64,000 bases of DNA from Salinicola sp. (GTDB lineage Bacteria > Pseudomonadota > Gammaproteobacteria > Pseudomonadales > Halomonadaceae): positions 1 through 64,000 of the forward strand of contig NZNW01000128.1 of NCBI GenBank assembly GCA_002695065.1, written 5' to 3'. A program made the translations under genes and the position numbers. Shown here in pieces: positions 53,125 to 61,132 of this stretch. Below the pieces are notes generated by a model. That model saw only the letters and a program-made list of their open reading frames with translations, was not told the DNA's origin and did no database searches. Numbering within the stretch: position 1 is the first letter of the stretch; each line of letters starts with the position of its first letter.

Positions 53125-54800
53125 AAGCACTGCTATCTCTGCGGCCTTGGCTCGGCGTCCTGGCCGAGCTTCGCGGGCGCCTGCTGCTGGGGGCGGTGCT
53201 GATGCTGGCCACGCTGCTCAGCGCATTGGGGCTGCTGTCGCTCTCCGGCTGGTTCATTACCGCCACGGCAATCGCTGCAGTCAGCGCCTCGGGCTATCTG
53301 GACGTGTTCACGCCGGGAAGCGGGATCCGATTCTTCGCCGTCTCGCGTACCGTCAGCCGCTACCTGGAACGGCTCTATAACCACGACACCATACTGCGGC
53401 TGCTGGCCGATCTTCGCGGACGCGTGTTCGCGAGGCTGGTCACGCTGGATGCGCGCACGCTGGCACGGGCGCGCGCCTCCCAGTGGCTCAACCGGCTGAC
53501 GGCGGACATCGATACCCTCGACAACCTCTACCTGCGCCTGCTGGCGCCGCCGCTGGTCGCGCTAATCAGCATCCTGGCGTTCGCGGCCTTCGCGGCGGCG
53601 TTTCTGCCTATCGCGGGAATCGTCCTGCTGGCCATTCTGTTGCCGCTGGGGCTGGTTGCCACCGCCGGCTGCGCCTGGTGGGGCTGGCGAGCCAGTCATC
53701 GCCGGGTCGATCGTCAGGAACAATTGCGTGTCCGCGCCATCGAGCAGGTCGAAGGTCTGGCGGAACTGACCAGCTACCGGGCGCTGGATGCCCACCGTGA
53801 GCTCTGGCATCGCGAAGAGCGAGCGCTGCTCGACGATCAGCGCCGACTCGGCCAGCGCACGGCCACGGGCAATCTCGCCGTCACCGTGGGAATCCAACTG
53901 GCCACGCTGGCCGTGCTGCTGCTGGGGCTCGAGGCCTTTCGTAGCGGCCAGGTGAGCGGCCCGGTCATGGTGATGCTGGCGCTGGGTACATTGGCGGTGA
54001 GCGAAGGCCTGGGCAACCTGCCGATGGCCTTCACGCAACTGGGCGCGACGGTGAGAGCGGCGGAGCGCCTCAACGCTCAGGCCGAACTGAAGACGCCATT
54101 GACCGGCGAGCGCTTGACCTCGGGCGGCGCGGCGCCGTCGCTGGACTATCGAAACGTCGAGGTCGCTCACGGGGCGCGAGTCGTGTTCAGCGGCCTGAGT
54201 CTTTCCCTCGCCCCCGGCCAGCGTATCGGCATCATCGGCGCCTCGGGGATCGGCAAGTCGACGCTGGCGCAGCTGGCCGTGCGCGCCTTCGACCCGCAGG
54301 GTGGGCATGTCGAATTCGATCACCGGGATATTGCCGGGCTCGCGCCCGACTCGCTGAGAGCCAGAATCGGCTACCTCACCCAGCGCAGCGAGCTGTTCCA
54401 CGACACCCTGGCCGCCAACCTGCGCATGGGGGACCCGGACGCCAGCGACGCCGAACTGTGGGCCGTGCTGGAAAGCGTCGAACTCGAGCCCTGGGCGCGG
54501 TCGCTGCCGGACGGCCTGGAAACCTGGGTCGGCGAGCAGGGACGGCAGCTCTCCGGCGGGCAGGCGCGCCGGGTGGCATTGGCGCGGGTGATGCTGCGCA
54601 ACTCGCCGCTGGTGATCCTGGATGAACCCCTGAGCGGACTGGATGCCGAGACGGCGGCCTCGATCAAGTCGGCACTGGATGCGTGGCTGGCGGGACGCTC
54701 TGCGCTGCTGCTGGGCCACGATCCCCAGGCGTTGCCAACCTGCGACGACTGCTGGCGGTTGATGGTTGGTACCACGGGTAGCGCTCTGGTTCAGCGCTAG
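53121..54800 (+). CDS. cydC: CydC, subunit of the heterodimeric ABC exporter CydDC
   Basis: 559 aa. Starts MKALLSLRPWLGVLAELRGR at the ATG within the cydD stop (ATGA); the much longer open frame upstream lies inside cydD and is a shadow. Six membrane helices precede the ATPase domain with Walker A GASGIGKST (Ser-for-Gly variants tolerated), LSGGQ signature and VILDEPLSGLD. Order cydA-cydB-cydD-cydC makes one operon of oxidase and its assembly exporter. Confidence 0.94.
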   Translation: MKALLSLRPWLGVLAELRGRLLLGAVLMLATLLSALGLLSLSGWFITATAIAAVSASGYLDVFTPGSGIRFFAVSRTVSRYLERLYNHDTILRLLADLRGRVFARLVTLDARTLARARASQWLNRLTADIDTLDNLYLRLLAPPLVALISILAFAAFAAAFLPIAGIVLLAILLPLGLVATAGCAWWGWRASHRRVDRQEQLRVRAIEQVEGLAELTSYRALDAHRELWHREERALLDDQRRLGQRTATGNLAVTVGIQLATLAVLLLGLEAFRSGQVSGPVMVMLALGTLAVSEGLGNLPMAFTQLGATVRAAERLNAQAELKTPLTGERLTSGGAAPSLDYRNVEVAHGARVVFSGLSLSLAPGQRIGIIGASGIGKSTLAQLAVRAFDPQGGHVEFDHRDIAGLAPDSLRARIGYLTQRSELFHDTLAANLRMGDPDASDAELWAVLESVELEPWARSLPDGLETWVGEQGRQLSGGQARRVALARVMLRNSPLVILDEPLSGLDAETAASIKSALDAWLAGRSALLLGHDPQALPTCDDCWRLMVGTTGSALVQR

Positions 54801-54818
54801 CGCCTCGCCTGCAAGCGA

Positions 54819-55745
54819 CTAAAGCCGAAACTCGGGGGCCGGGCCATTCTGGCCTCCCATGGCATTGATCACCTCGGTAAAGGTGATACCGATTTCTCGC
54901 GCGAGATAATCGGCGAACCGAGAGTCATGGAGCGTCCTCTCGAGCGTGTCGGCGGGGAGGAAACGCTCCATTTCCTGCTGGAATTCGGCGCCGTGAACGA
55001 GACCGGGAAGTCTTTCGACCAGCGTACGGGCTCTGGCAATATAGGCTTCGACTCGATAATCCGACAGCTTTCGCTGTACCAGCCCGATGTCCAGGCGTGC
55101 GCCCTGCTGTTTTAACCACTGGATATCCCAGATGTCCCTATTGCGGACGTAGCGTTGTGTATTGACGAGAGAAATGAGCTTGTCGGCCATGATTTCGTCG
55201 AGGCTCTCGGCAAGAATCAGAAGGTCGTTGTAACCGTCCGGCAAAAACGGGTAATGAAGCTGCAATCCTTGCGCCTGGCGCGTGTAAGCGGGAACGTTGG
55301 CAATCTCCAGTTTGATCTTCTGGGTGGCGATATCCGGGCGGGCAGGGGCGGTGGTAACGGACACCTGCCACTTGTCGACTCTCACTTCCGCGTATCTCGG
55401 ATCGTCGCGAAGCGCCTTGGGTGGTTTCACCGAGACCGCCAGTTGGTAACGCCTGCCGATATAATCTTCCAAGCAGGTTTTTATCTCGCTGGCCTCCTTG
55501 CCGCTGAAATCCGGACCGCCAGCGAAATCGAGATCCTCGCTGAACCGTGGCGCCCCGTAGCAGAGTCGCAACGAGGTGCCGCCTTGGAACGTCAGCCCAT
55601 CGAGGAGTCGCTCCCGGTCGAGCGCGAAGAGGATGTCGAAGTGCAGTAACTCTTTCTCGATCACCGGCCTCATGGCTCGACGGTTGGTGTCCTCCATCGC
55701 GAGGTCGACGAGGGCGGCGAAGTCCGCCGGTTCAATTCGCTTCAT
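54819..55745 (-). CDS. abiEii: AbiEii/AbiGii-family nucleotidyltransferase toxin
   Basis: 308 aa with the DNA-polymerase-beta-like nucleotidyltransferase signature of AbiEii: GGTSLRLCYG (55-64), then RFSEDLDF (67-74) with the two metal-binding acidic residues. AbiEii is the toxin of abortive-infection type AbiE systems; related toxins transfer nucleotides to RNA or tRNA. Its ATG lies inside the antitoxin gene (14-base overlap), indicating coupled translation. The coding sequence looks less GC-rich than its neighbours, as expected for a horizontally acquired module. Native target unknown. Confidence 0.9.
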   Translation of the reverse strand: MKRIEPADFAALVDLAMEDTNRRAMRPVIEKELLHFDILFALDRERLLDGLTFQGGTSLRLCYGAPRFSEDLDFAGGPDFSGKEASEIKTCLEDYIGRRYQLAVSVKPPKALRDDPRYAEVRVDKWQVSVTTAPARPDIATQKIKLEIANVPAYTRQAQGLQLHYPFLPDGYNDLLILAESLDEIMADKLISLVNTQRYVRNRDIWDIQWLKQQGARLDIGLVQRKLSDYRVEAYIARARTLVERLPGLVHGAEFQQEMERFLPADTLERTLHDSRFADYLAREIGITFTEVINAMGGQNGPAPEFRL

Positions 55746-56271
55746 GAAGGGCCTCGATATCTACCAGATGAGTATTGCGGCCCACGCGCTTGAGATCGGC
55801 CCAGGCAGCTTCGGGGGTGGCGATCTTCAAAGGGCGACCGATATCGCGCATCCTGAGTAGCAGTTCGTGCACGGCGCGTTTGGTGTGGGTGAATTCGATC
55901 GTCCCATACGGTGTCCGGTAGGTGCCTTTACGGCCCGTCGTCATGATCGTGAGACGCTCGACCGGGATCTGGGAAATCACCCCATAAGCGGACAGCGCCG
56001 ACTCCAGGCTGACATAGCTATACTCGCCACGTCGCATCGCCTTGGCGATCTCTTCGAGCCGATCAGCTTTCGTACGTCGTGAAGACGCGTAAATGTAGAT
56101 CCCTTTTTGAACGCCCTCGAGCACGTTGAGTCGACGCAGCCGCCGGATGCCTTCCTGTAATGTCTTGGGGCTGTCTTCGGGAAAGATTTTTGCCAGATCG
56201 GTCAGGGTATAGACGCTCCTGCCTTTCCTGTCCCACTGATCCAATCGATCGCGTGCGGTGCCTGATTTCAT
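55732..56271 (-). CDS. abiEi: AbiEi-family antitoxin / autoregulator
   Basis: 179 aa from the start chosen. An N-terminal winged-helix (YTLTDLAKIFPEDSPKTLQEGIRRLRRLNVLEGVQKGIYIYA; about residues 22-63) is followed by the AbiEi C-terminal domain (SYVSLESALSAYGVISQIPVERLTIMTTG, TIEFTHTK). In known AbiE pairs AbiEi neutralises the toxin without stable complex formation and represses its own promoter. Two ATGs, 56283 and 56271, each form the end of an ACACTTATG repeat; neither has a Shine-Dalgarno. A leaderless or very short leader start is possible. Confidence 0.88.
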   Translation of the reverse strand: MKSGTARDRLDQWDRKGRSVYTLTDLAKIFPEDSPKTLQEGIRRLRRLNVLEGVQKGIYIYASSRRTKADRLEEIAKAMRRGEYSYVSLESALSAYGVISQIPVERLTIMTTGRKGTYRTPYGTIEFTHTKRAVHELLLRMRDIGRPLKIATPEAAWADLKRVGRNTHLVDIEALHEAN

Positions 56272-56290
56272 AAGTGTACACATAAGTGTG
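56269..56290. promoter_or_regulatory. Direct repeat over the AbiEi start: probable autoregulatory operator
   Basis: CATAAGTGT occurs at 56269 and again at 56281, exactly 12 bases apart, and covers both candidate start codons. AT-rich TATATAAA (reverse strand, 56292-56299) next to it is a likely -10 region. Known AbiEi proteins bind repeats near their own promoter. Confidence 0.55.
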
Positions 56291-56343
56291 TTTTATATAG
56301 TCTAAGCGTCTACTTACTGAGCTTCAAGCTTGCCGAATCTTAT

Positions 56344-56382
56344 AAAATGTAGACATTTTGCCAATAGTGTCGACATTGTTGG
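56344..56382. promoter_or_regulatory. Two TGT-NN-ACA palindromes upstream of the dehydrogenase operon (GntR/FCD-type operators)
   Basis: AAAATGT-AG-ACATTTT (56344-56359) is a perfect 7+2+7 inverted repeat. CCAATAGTGT-CG-ACATTGTTGG (56361-56382) matches in eight of ten pairs. Their centres are 20 bases apart, so they lie on the same face of the helix. The TGT-NN-ACA core suits FCD-subfamily GntR regulators, one of which is encoded at 58997. Confidence 0.6.
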
Positions 56383-56456
56383 TGGCGTTACTCTCACTAT
56401 CTGATCGTCCGCGCCGTCGAAGCCGGGCGATTCCATCGATATCAGGAGCGCCAGCC

Positions 56457-57635
56457 ATGTCCGGTTTCCAGTGGGGCGACCCTTTTCTGTTCGACCAGCA
56501 GCTCGGCGACGAGGAGCGCCAGATTCAGCAACTGGCACGCGACTACTGCCAGGAGCGCCTGCAGCCGCGCGTGCTGGAGGCCTTCGAACGCGACCATTTC
56601 GACCGCGAGATCCTGCGCGAGATGGGCGGGCTCGGACTGCTGGGAGCCACGGTGGCCGAAGCCTATGGCGGGGCGGGCGCCAACCACGTGGCCTACGGTC
56701 TGGTCGCGCGGGAGGTCGAGCGGGTCGACTCCGGCTACCGCTCCGCCATGAGCGTGCAGTCGTCGCTGGTGATGCACCCGATCGAGGCCTATGGCACCGA
56801 GGCGCAGAAGCAGCGCTACCTGCCCGAACTGGCGAGCGGCGAGATGGTGGGCTGTTTCGGGCTGACCGAGCCCAACGCGGGTTCCGACCCCGGCGGCATG
56901 CAGACGCGGGCCAGGAAGGTCGATGGCGGTTATCGTCTCAGCGGCCAGAAGATGTGGATCACCAACAGCCCCATCGCCGATGTCGCCGTGGTGTGGGCGA
57001 AATCCGATGCCCATGAAGGCAAGATCAAGGGGTTTCTGGTCGACCGCGGCGCCGAGGGCTTCTCCACGCCCACCATCCAGGCCAAGGCCTCGCTGCGCGC
57101 CTCGGTCACCGGCGAGGTCGTGCTGGACGACGTGTTCGTGTCGGAGGAGGCGCTGCTGCCCGGCGCCTCCGGCCTGGGCGGGCCGTTCGGATGTCTCAAC
57201 AAGGCCCGCTACGGGATCGGCTGGGGCACCATGGGTGCAGCGGAGTTCTGCTGGCACGCCGCGCGCCAGTACACCCTGGATCGGGAGCAGTTCGGCCGGC
57301 CGCTCGCCGCCACCCAACTGGTTCAGGTCAAGCTGGCCGACATGCAGACGGAGATCGCGCTGGGCCTCCAGGCGTGTCTGCGCGTCGGGCGCCTGCTGGA
57401 CGCGGGCCAGGCGACCCCGGAAATGATCTCGCTGATCAAGCGCAATCATTGCGGCAAGGCGCTCGACATTGCCCGGATGTCGCGAGACATGCACGGCGGC
57501 AACGGCATCTCATTGGAGTTCGGCGTGATCCGACACATGATCAATCTGGAGACGGTCAACACCTACGAGGGGACCCACGACGTCCATGCCCTGATCCTGG
57601 GGCGTGCCCAGACCGGTATCCAGGCGTTCGGGTGA
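56457..57635 (+). CDS. gcdH: Acyl-CoA dehydrogenase, glutaryl-CoA dehydrogenase type
   Basis: FAD enzyme that oxidises and decarboxylates glutaryl-CoA to crotonyl-CoA in lysine/tryptophan/aromatic catabolism. 392 aa, the usual GCDH size. [14 protein letters not shown] contains the Arg and Ser that bind the substrate's distal carboxylate in GCDHs, [12 protein letters not shown] and [11 protein letters not shown] are dehydrogenase signatures, and Glu371 in [12 protein letters not shown] is the catalytic base. ATG at 56457 follows CAGGAG; the open upstream frame runs through the operators and is rejected. Followed five bases later by the CoA-transferase. Confidence 0.93.
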   Translation: MSGFQWGDPFLFDQQLGDEERQIQQLARDYCQERLQPRVLEAFERDHFDREILREMGGLGLLGATVAEAYGGAGANHVAYGLVAREVERVDSGYRSAMSVQSSLVMHPIEAYGTEAQKQRYLPELASGEMVGCFGLTEPNAGSDPGGMQTRARKVDGGYRLSGQKMWITNSPIADVAVVWAKSDAHEGKIKGFLVDRGAEGFSTPTIQAKASLRASVTGEVVLDDVFVSEEALLPGASGLGGPFGCLNKARYGIGWGTMGAAEFCWHAARQYTLDREQFGRPLAATQLVQVKLADMQTEIALGLQACLRVGRLLDAGQATPEMISLIKRNHCGKALDIARMSRDMHGGNGISLEFGVIRHMINLETVNTYEGTHDVHALILGRAQTGIQAFG

Positions 57636-57640
57636 CGGCG

Positions 57641-58972
57641 ATGAGTGAGATCTCCCGGCCGCTGGCCGGCCTCAAGGTGCTGGACCTCTCGAGGGTGCTT
57701 GCCGGCCCCTGGTGTACGCAGCAACTGGCGGATCTCGGCGCCGAGGTGATCAAGGTCGAGAGGCCGGGGCGGGGCGACGATACCCGCGCCTGGGGCCCGC
57801 CTTGGCTCGACGGCGTCGGCACGGGGTTGGAAACACGAGACTCGACGGAGTCGGGTACCGGCACGGGGCCGGGTGCCGAGACAGGAAACTCGACGGAGTC
57901 GGGTACCGGCACGGGTTCGGGTGCCGGGATGAAACAGTCCGCCTACTTCCTGAGCGCCAACCGCGGCAAGCGCTCGGTCGCCATCGACCTGTCCACCGCG
58001 AAGGGGCAGGAGCTGGTTCGGCGCCTGGCAATGAAGGCCGATGTCGTGATCGAGAACTTCAAGGTCGGCGGGCTGGCTGCCTACGGGCTCGACTACGCCA
58101 GCCTCCAGCCACTCAAGCCGGACCTGATCTACTGTTCGATCACCGGGTTCGGCCAGGACGGGCCCTATGCCGGCCGCGCCGGCTACGACTTCCTGATCCA
58201 GGGCGTGGGCGGGCTGATGAGCCTGACCGGAGCGCCCGACGCGCAAGGCGGCGAGCCGACGAAGGTAGGCGTCGCGATCACCGATATCTTCACCGGGCTC
58301 TACGCCGCCAACGCGATCCTGGCGGCGCTGCGTCGCCGGGATGCGACCGGCGAGGGCGGCTACATCGACATGGCGCTGCTGGATGTCCAGGTCGGCGTAC
58401 TCGCCAATCAGGCACTCAACTACCTTACCAGCGGCCAGACGCCGCAGCGCATGGGCAATGCGCATCCCAACATCGTGCCGTATCAGGCGTTCGCCGCCGC
58501 CGATGGTCATCTCATCGTGACCGTGGGCAACGACAGCCAGTTTCGCCATCTGTGCGAGGCGCTGGGCGAACCGGCGTGGGCGTGGGACCCGCGTTTCGCC
58601 ACCAATGCCCAGCGGGTCGCCCATCGCGAGGCGTTGGTCGCGCTGTTGGAGAAGCGGTTGATCGCCCGGCCCCGCGACCAGTGGCTGGCGCTGCTGGAGG
58701 CCCACGGCGTGCCCTGCGGGCCCATCAATACGCTCGATCAGGTCTTCGGCGACCCCCAGGTGCGGCATCGCGGCATGTGCCAGGAGAGCGTCATGGAGGA
58801 TGGGCGCCGTGCCAGGCTGGTGGGTAACCCGATCACGCTGGATGGCTGTCGGATGACATCGTCGCAGTCGCCGCCGCGGCTGGGCGAGCATACGGCATGC
58901 GTCCTGAGCGAGTGGTTGGCGCTGGATGCCGAGGCGCTGGCGGATCTGCGTCGCGCTGGGGCGATTGTCTGA
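57641..58972 (+). CDS. CaiB/BaiF-family (class III) CoA-transferase with a repeat insertion
   Basis: 443 aa, about 35 longer than relatives. PLAGLKVLDLSRVLAGPWCTQQLADLGAEVIKVE, then SAYFLSANRGKRSVAIDL and the catalytic Asp region (ADVVIENFKVGGLAAYGLDY) are class III landmarks; C-terminal PCGPINTLDQVFGDPQ. Residues about 58-97 are a Gly/Thr/Ser/Glu repeat (STESGTGTG twice) encoded by a 48-bp tandem repeat and have no counterpart in the family. The ATG at 57641 lies five bases after gcdH. Next to gcdH, the probable role is transfer of CoA to glutarate (succinyl-CoA:glutarate CoA-transferase type). Confidence 0.9.
   Translation: MSEISRPLAGLKVLDLSRVLAGPWCTQQLADLGAEVIKVERPGRGDDTRAWGPPWLDGVGTGLETRDSTESGTGTGPGAETGNSTESGTGTGSGAGMKQSAYFLSANRGKRSVAIDLSTAKGQELVRRLAMKADVVIENFKVGGLAAYGLDYASLQPLKPDLIYCSITGFGQDGPYAGRAGYDFLIQGVGGLMSLTGAPDAQGGEPTKVGVAITDIFTGLYAANAILAALRRRDATGEGGYIDMALLDVQVGVLANQALNYLTSGQTPQRMGNAHPNIVPYQAFAAADGHLIVTVGNDSQFRHLCEALGEPAWAWDPRFATNAQRVAHREALVALLEKRLIARPRDQWLALLEAHGVPCGPINTLDQVFGDPQVRHRGMCQESVMEDGRRARLVGNPITLDGCRMTSSQSPPRLGEHTACVLSEWLALDAEALADLRRAGAIV
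57840..57930 (+). repeat. In-frame 48-bp tandem repeat in the CoA-transferase gene
   Basis: The 28-base string starting ACTCGACGGAGTCGG at 57840 recurs identically at 57888, 48 bases later, and the following bases are similar; a partial third copy lies upstream (GGCACGGG at 57818). Each unit encodes 16 residues. Confidence 0.85.
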
Positions 58973-58996
58973 TCGATGCCCCGGTTGTCGTTCCCT

Positions 58997-59692
58997 CTAA
59001 GGCTTGTTCACACCACACGCCTCGAGCCGCTCGCGGATGATCGGCACCGGCGTCATCAGGTGTTCACGCATCATGCGGCTGGCGGCGGTGGCATCGCGTG
59101 ACAGGATCGTGTCCACCAGGGCCTGATGCTCGCAATGCTTGTCGGCCAGAGCCTGCGCCGAGAAGACGGTCCGACGCAGCCAGAGATGGCGGTAGCGCTG
59201 CGCCTGATCGAACAGGGCCGCCCGCGACTGCAGCAGCGGCAGGCAGTCGCAGCCGGCGACCATGGCGTTGTGAAGCGCCTGGTGTCGCTTGTCCCAGCGT
59301 TCGAGCATCTCCTCGCCGTCGTTGACCCGGTCGACCTTGGCCAGGGTATGCGCCCGGGCCAGGATCGAGGCCTCCCAGTCATCGTCGCCGCGCTCGATGG
59401 CCAAGCGTATCAGCAGGCCCTCGAGCTCGGCGCGAGCGTCGTAGATCGCGGCCAGTTCGGCCATCGACATCGGCGCCACGCGATAGCCACGCTGGCTGAT
59501 CCCGGTGACCAGGCGTTCGCCGATCAGCCGGGTCAAGGCCTCCCGCAAGGGGCCGACGCCGGTGGCGTAGCTCGCCTTCAGCCGGCTCATCAGCAGCTTT
59601 TCCTGCGGTGCATAGACGCCGCGGATGATATCCGCCTTCAGGCGTCGGTAGACGTCGAGCGCGGTGGGGGATCGTTCGGAAGTTGCGGTCAT
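58997..59692 (-). CDS. GntR-family (FCD subfamily) transcriptional regulator
   Basis: 231 aa. Winged-helix N-terminus (VYRRLKADIIRGVYAPQEKLLMSRLKASYATGVGPLREALTRL; about residues 14-56) and an all-helical FCD ligand domain with a probable metal site (Asp and His residues in IYDARAELEG, HQALHNAMVAG, HCEHQALVDTI). It faces the gcdH - CoA-transferase operon tail to tail and is divergent from the AGE gene. Likely represses one or both in response to an acid or acyl-CoA. Start choice: ATG 59692 versus ATG 59719 (GGGA upstream); the longer open frame to 60412 overlaps the AGE gene and is rejected. Confidence 0.87.
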   Translation of the reverse strand: MTATSERSPTALDVYRRLKADIIRGVYAPQEKLLMSRLKASYATGVGPLREALTRLIGERLVTGISQRGYRVAPMSMAELAAIYDARAELEGLLIRLAIERGDDDWEASILARAHTLAKVDRVNDGEEMLERWDKRHQALHNAMVAGCDCLPLLQSRAALFDQAQRYRHLWLRRTVFSAQALADKHCEHQALVDTILSRDATAASRMMREHLMTPVPIIRERLEACGVNKP

Positions 59693-59735
59693 CGCTAGGC
59701 CCTGTCGGCGTCGATACATGTCGGTTTCCCAATTC

Positions 59736-59790
59736 TGTCGATGTCGAAGGAAAATATCGACACCTATCCCGAGCCGATCGACATCCGACG
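59736..59790. promoter_or_regulatory. TCGACA-type half-sites in the regulator/AGE intergenic region
   Basis: TGTCGATGTCGA (59736-59747), TATCGACA (59755-59762) and GATCGACAT (59776-59784) all resemble half-sites of the TGTCGACA element found upstream of gcdH. They lie between the divergent regulator and AGE genes (the 59693-59923 gap) and suggest autoregulation. Confidence 0.4.
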
Positions 59791-59923
59791 AGAGGCGCAT
59801 TGTGACTGTTGGCCATGCCGACCAGAATGAGCGTGTAACCTTCGACGCTGCCGTGCGTTCTTCCGGTGTCGTCATGCACCGGGTCCTTCGTGCATCGGCA
59901 TCCGTCATGAAGCGAGGTTCGCC

Positions 59924-61132
59924 ATGCCGTTCACCACGCCGCACCAGATCGAGCAGCACATCGCCAGGACCATGGCGTTCTACCACCCGCGCTGCATCGA
60001 TTCCCAGGCGGGTTTCTACCACTATCTCACCGACGACGGACATCTCTACAACCGCCACCACCGACATCTCGTCTCCAGCGCCGGCTACGTGATCATCTAT
60101 GCCCGCTCCGCGATGCACACCGGCGCGCCCGAGGCCCTCAAGTGGGCGCGCCACGGGCTGAAGTTCATCGAGGAGAGGCACTACCAGACCCGTACCCAGG
60201 GGTTCGCCTGGACGCTGGACCACGGTAAGGCGGAAGACACCAACCATCACTGCTACGGGCTGGCCTGGGTCATGCAGGCCTACGCGACGGCGCTGAGGGC
60301 CGGGGCTGCCGAGGCGCGAGCCGGACTCGACCGGGTGCGTGCCTTGATGGACCGACGGTTCCTCGAATCCCATTCGCAGCTCTACGCCGCCGAAGCGGAC
60401 GCGAACTGGCACCTGACCGGCTATCGTGGCCAGAGCGTCAATCAGCGGAGCTGCGAAGCGCTGATCGCGGCGTTCGACGCCACCGGCGAGGTCGCCTTTC
60501 TCGACCGTGCGCTGGGTATCGCCCGGACGCTATGGCACCGGCTCGCCCCCATGGGCGATGGCTGGCTATGGGAGAACTACGATCGCGACTGGCATGTCGA
60601 TTTCGACTATCGCCGCGACCGCCCCGACGATCTCTTCCGGCCCTGGGGTTTCCAGATCGGTCATCAGACCGGGTGGGTCAGGCTGCTGCTGCGACTCCAT
60701 CACCATCGTCCGGCCGAGGCCTGGCTGCTCCCGACGGCGCGCCGGCTGTTCACCGAGGCAGTGGAGAAGGGATGGGACGACAAGTATGGCGGCTTGATCT
60801 GCGGGGTGGATTTCAACCGCCTGCCCCTCAATCGGGACAAGGTCTACTGGGTTCAGGCCGAGAGCCTGGCCGCCGCCGCGATGCTCGGTGACCTGACCGG
60901 GGAGGCGCGCTACTGGCGCTGGTACGACAAGATCGCCAACTACTGCTGGCAGCACATGATCGATCACGAGCACGGTGGCTGGTATCGCATCCTGACCCCG
61001 GACAACCGACGCTACTCGCGGGAGAAGAGCCCGGCGCCCAAGACCGACTGCCACAATCTTTCCGCCTGCTACGACATCCTGCCGATCATGCAGCGACAGC
61101 ACGGCGAGCGCGGAGCGGTGTCATCGCTATGA
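59924..61132 (+). CDS. N-acylglucosamine 2-epimerase-superfamily sugar isomerase
   Basis: 402 aa, an (alpha/alpha)6-barrel protein of the AGE/mannose isomerase group. Family residues include the catalytic histidine motif RPWGFQIGHQTGW near 245, WLWENYDRDW, VYWVQAESLAAAAML near 305 and DHEHGGWYRIL. These enzymes epimerise or isomerise free sugars (mannose/fructose, N-acylglucosamine, cellobiose); the ALDHGKAEDTNHHCYG-type region resembles mannose isomerases, but the substrate cannot be assigned with certainty. The ATG follows GCGAGG. The stop overlaps the convergent SulP gene by six bases. Confidence 0.87.
   Translation: MPFTTPHQIEQHIARTMAFYHPRCIDSQAGFYHYLTDDGHLYNRHHRHLVSSAGYVIIYARSAMHTGAPEALKWARHGLKFIEERHYQTRTQGFAWTLDHGKAEDTNHHCYGLAWVMQAYATALRAGAAEARAGLDRVRALMDRRFLESHSQLYAAEADANWHLTGYRGQSVNQRSCEALIAAFDATGEVAFLDRALGIARTLWHRLAPMGDGWLWENYDRDWHVDFDYRRDRPDDLFRPWGFQIGHQTGWVRLLLRLHHHRPAEAWLLPTARRLFTEAVEKGWDDKYGGLICGVDFNRLPLNRDKVYWVQAESLAAAAMLGDLTGEARYWRWYDKIANYCWQHMIDHEHGGWYRILTPDNRRYSREKSPAPKTDCHNLSACYDILPIMQRQHGERGAVSSL

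Noticed and set aside
54819-56283. Signs of an integrated element around the AbiE pair
   Set aside because: No integrase, transposase, terminal repeats or att-like duplications were seen at the edges.
59693-60412. Long N-terminal extension of the GntR regulator
   Set aside because: It overlaps the AGE gene in antisense, has no GntR-like sequence, and good starts exist at 59692 and 59719.
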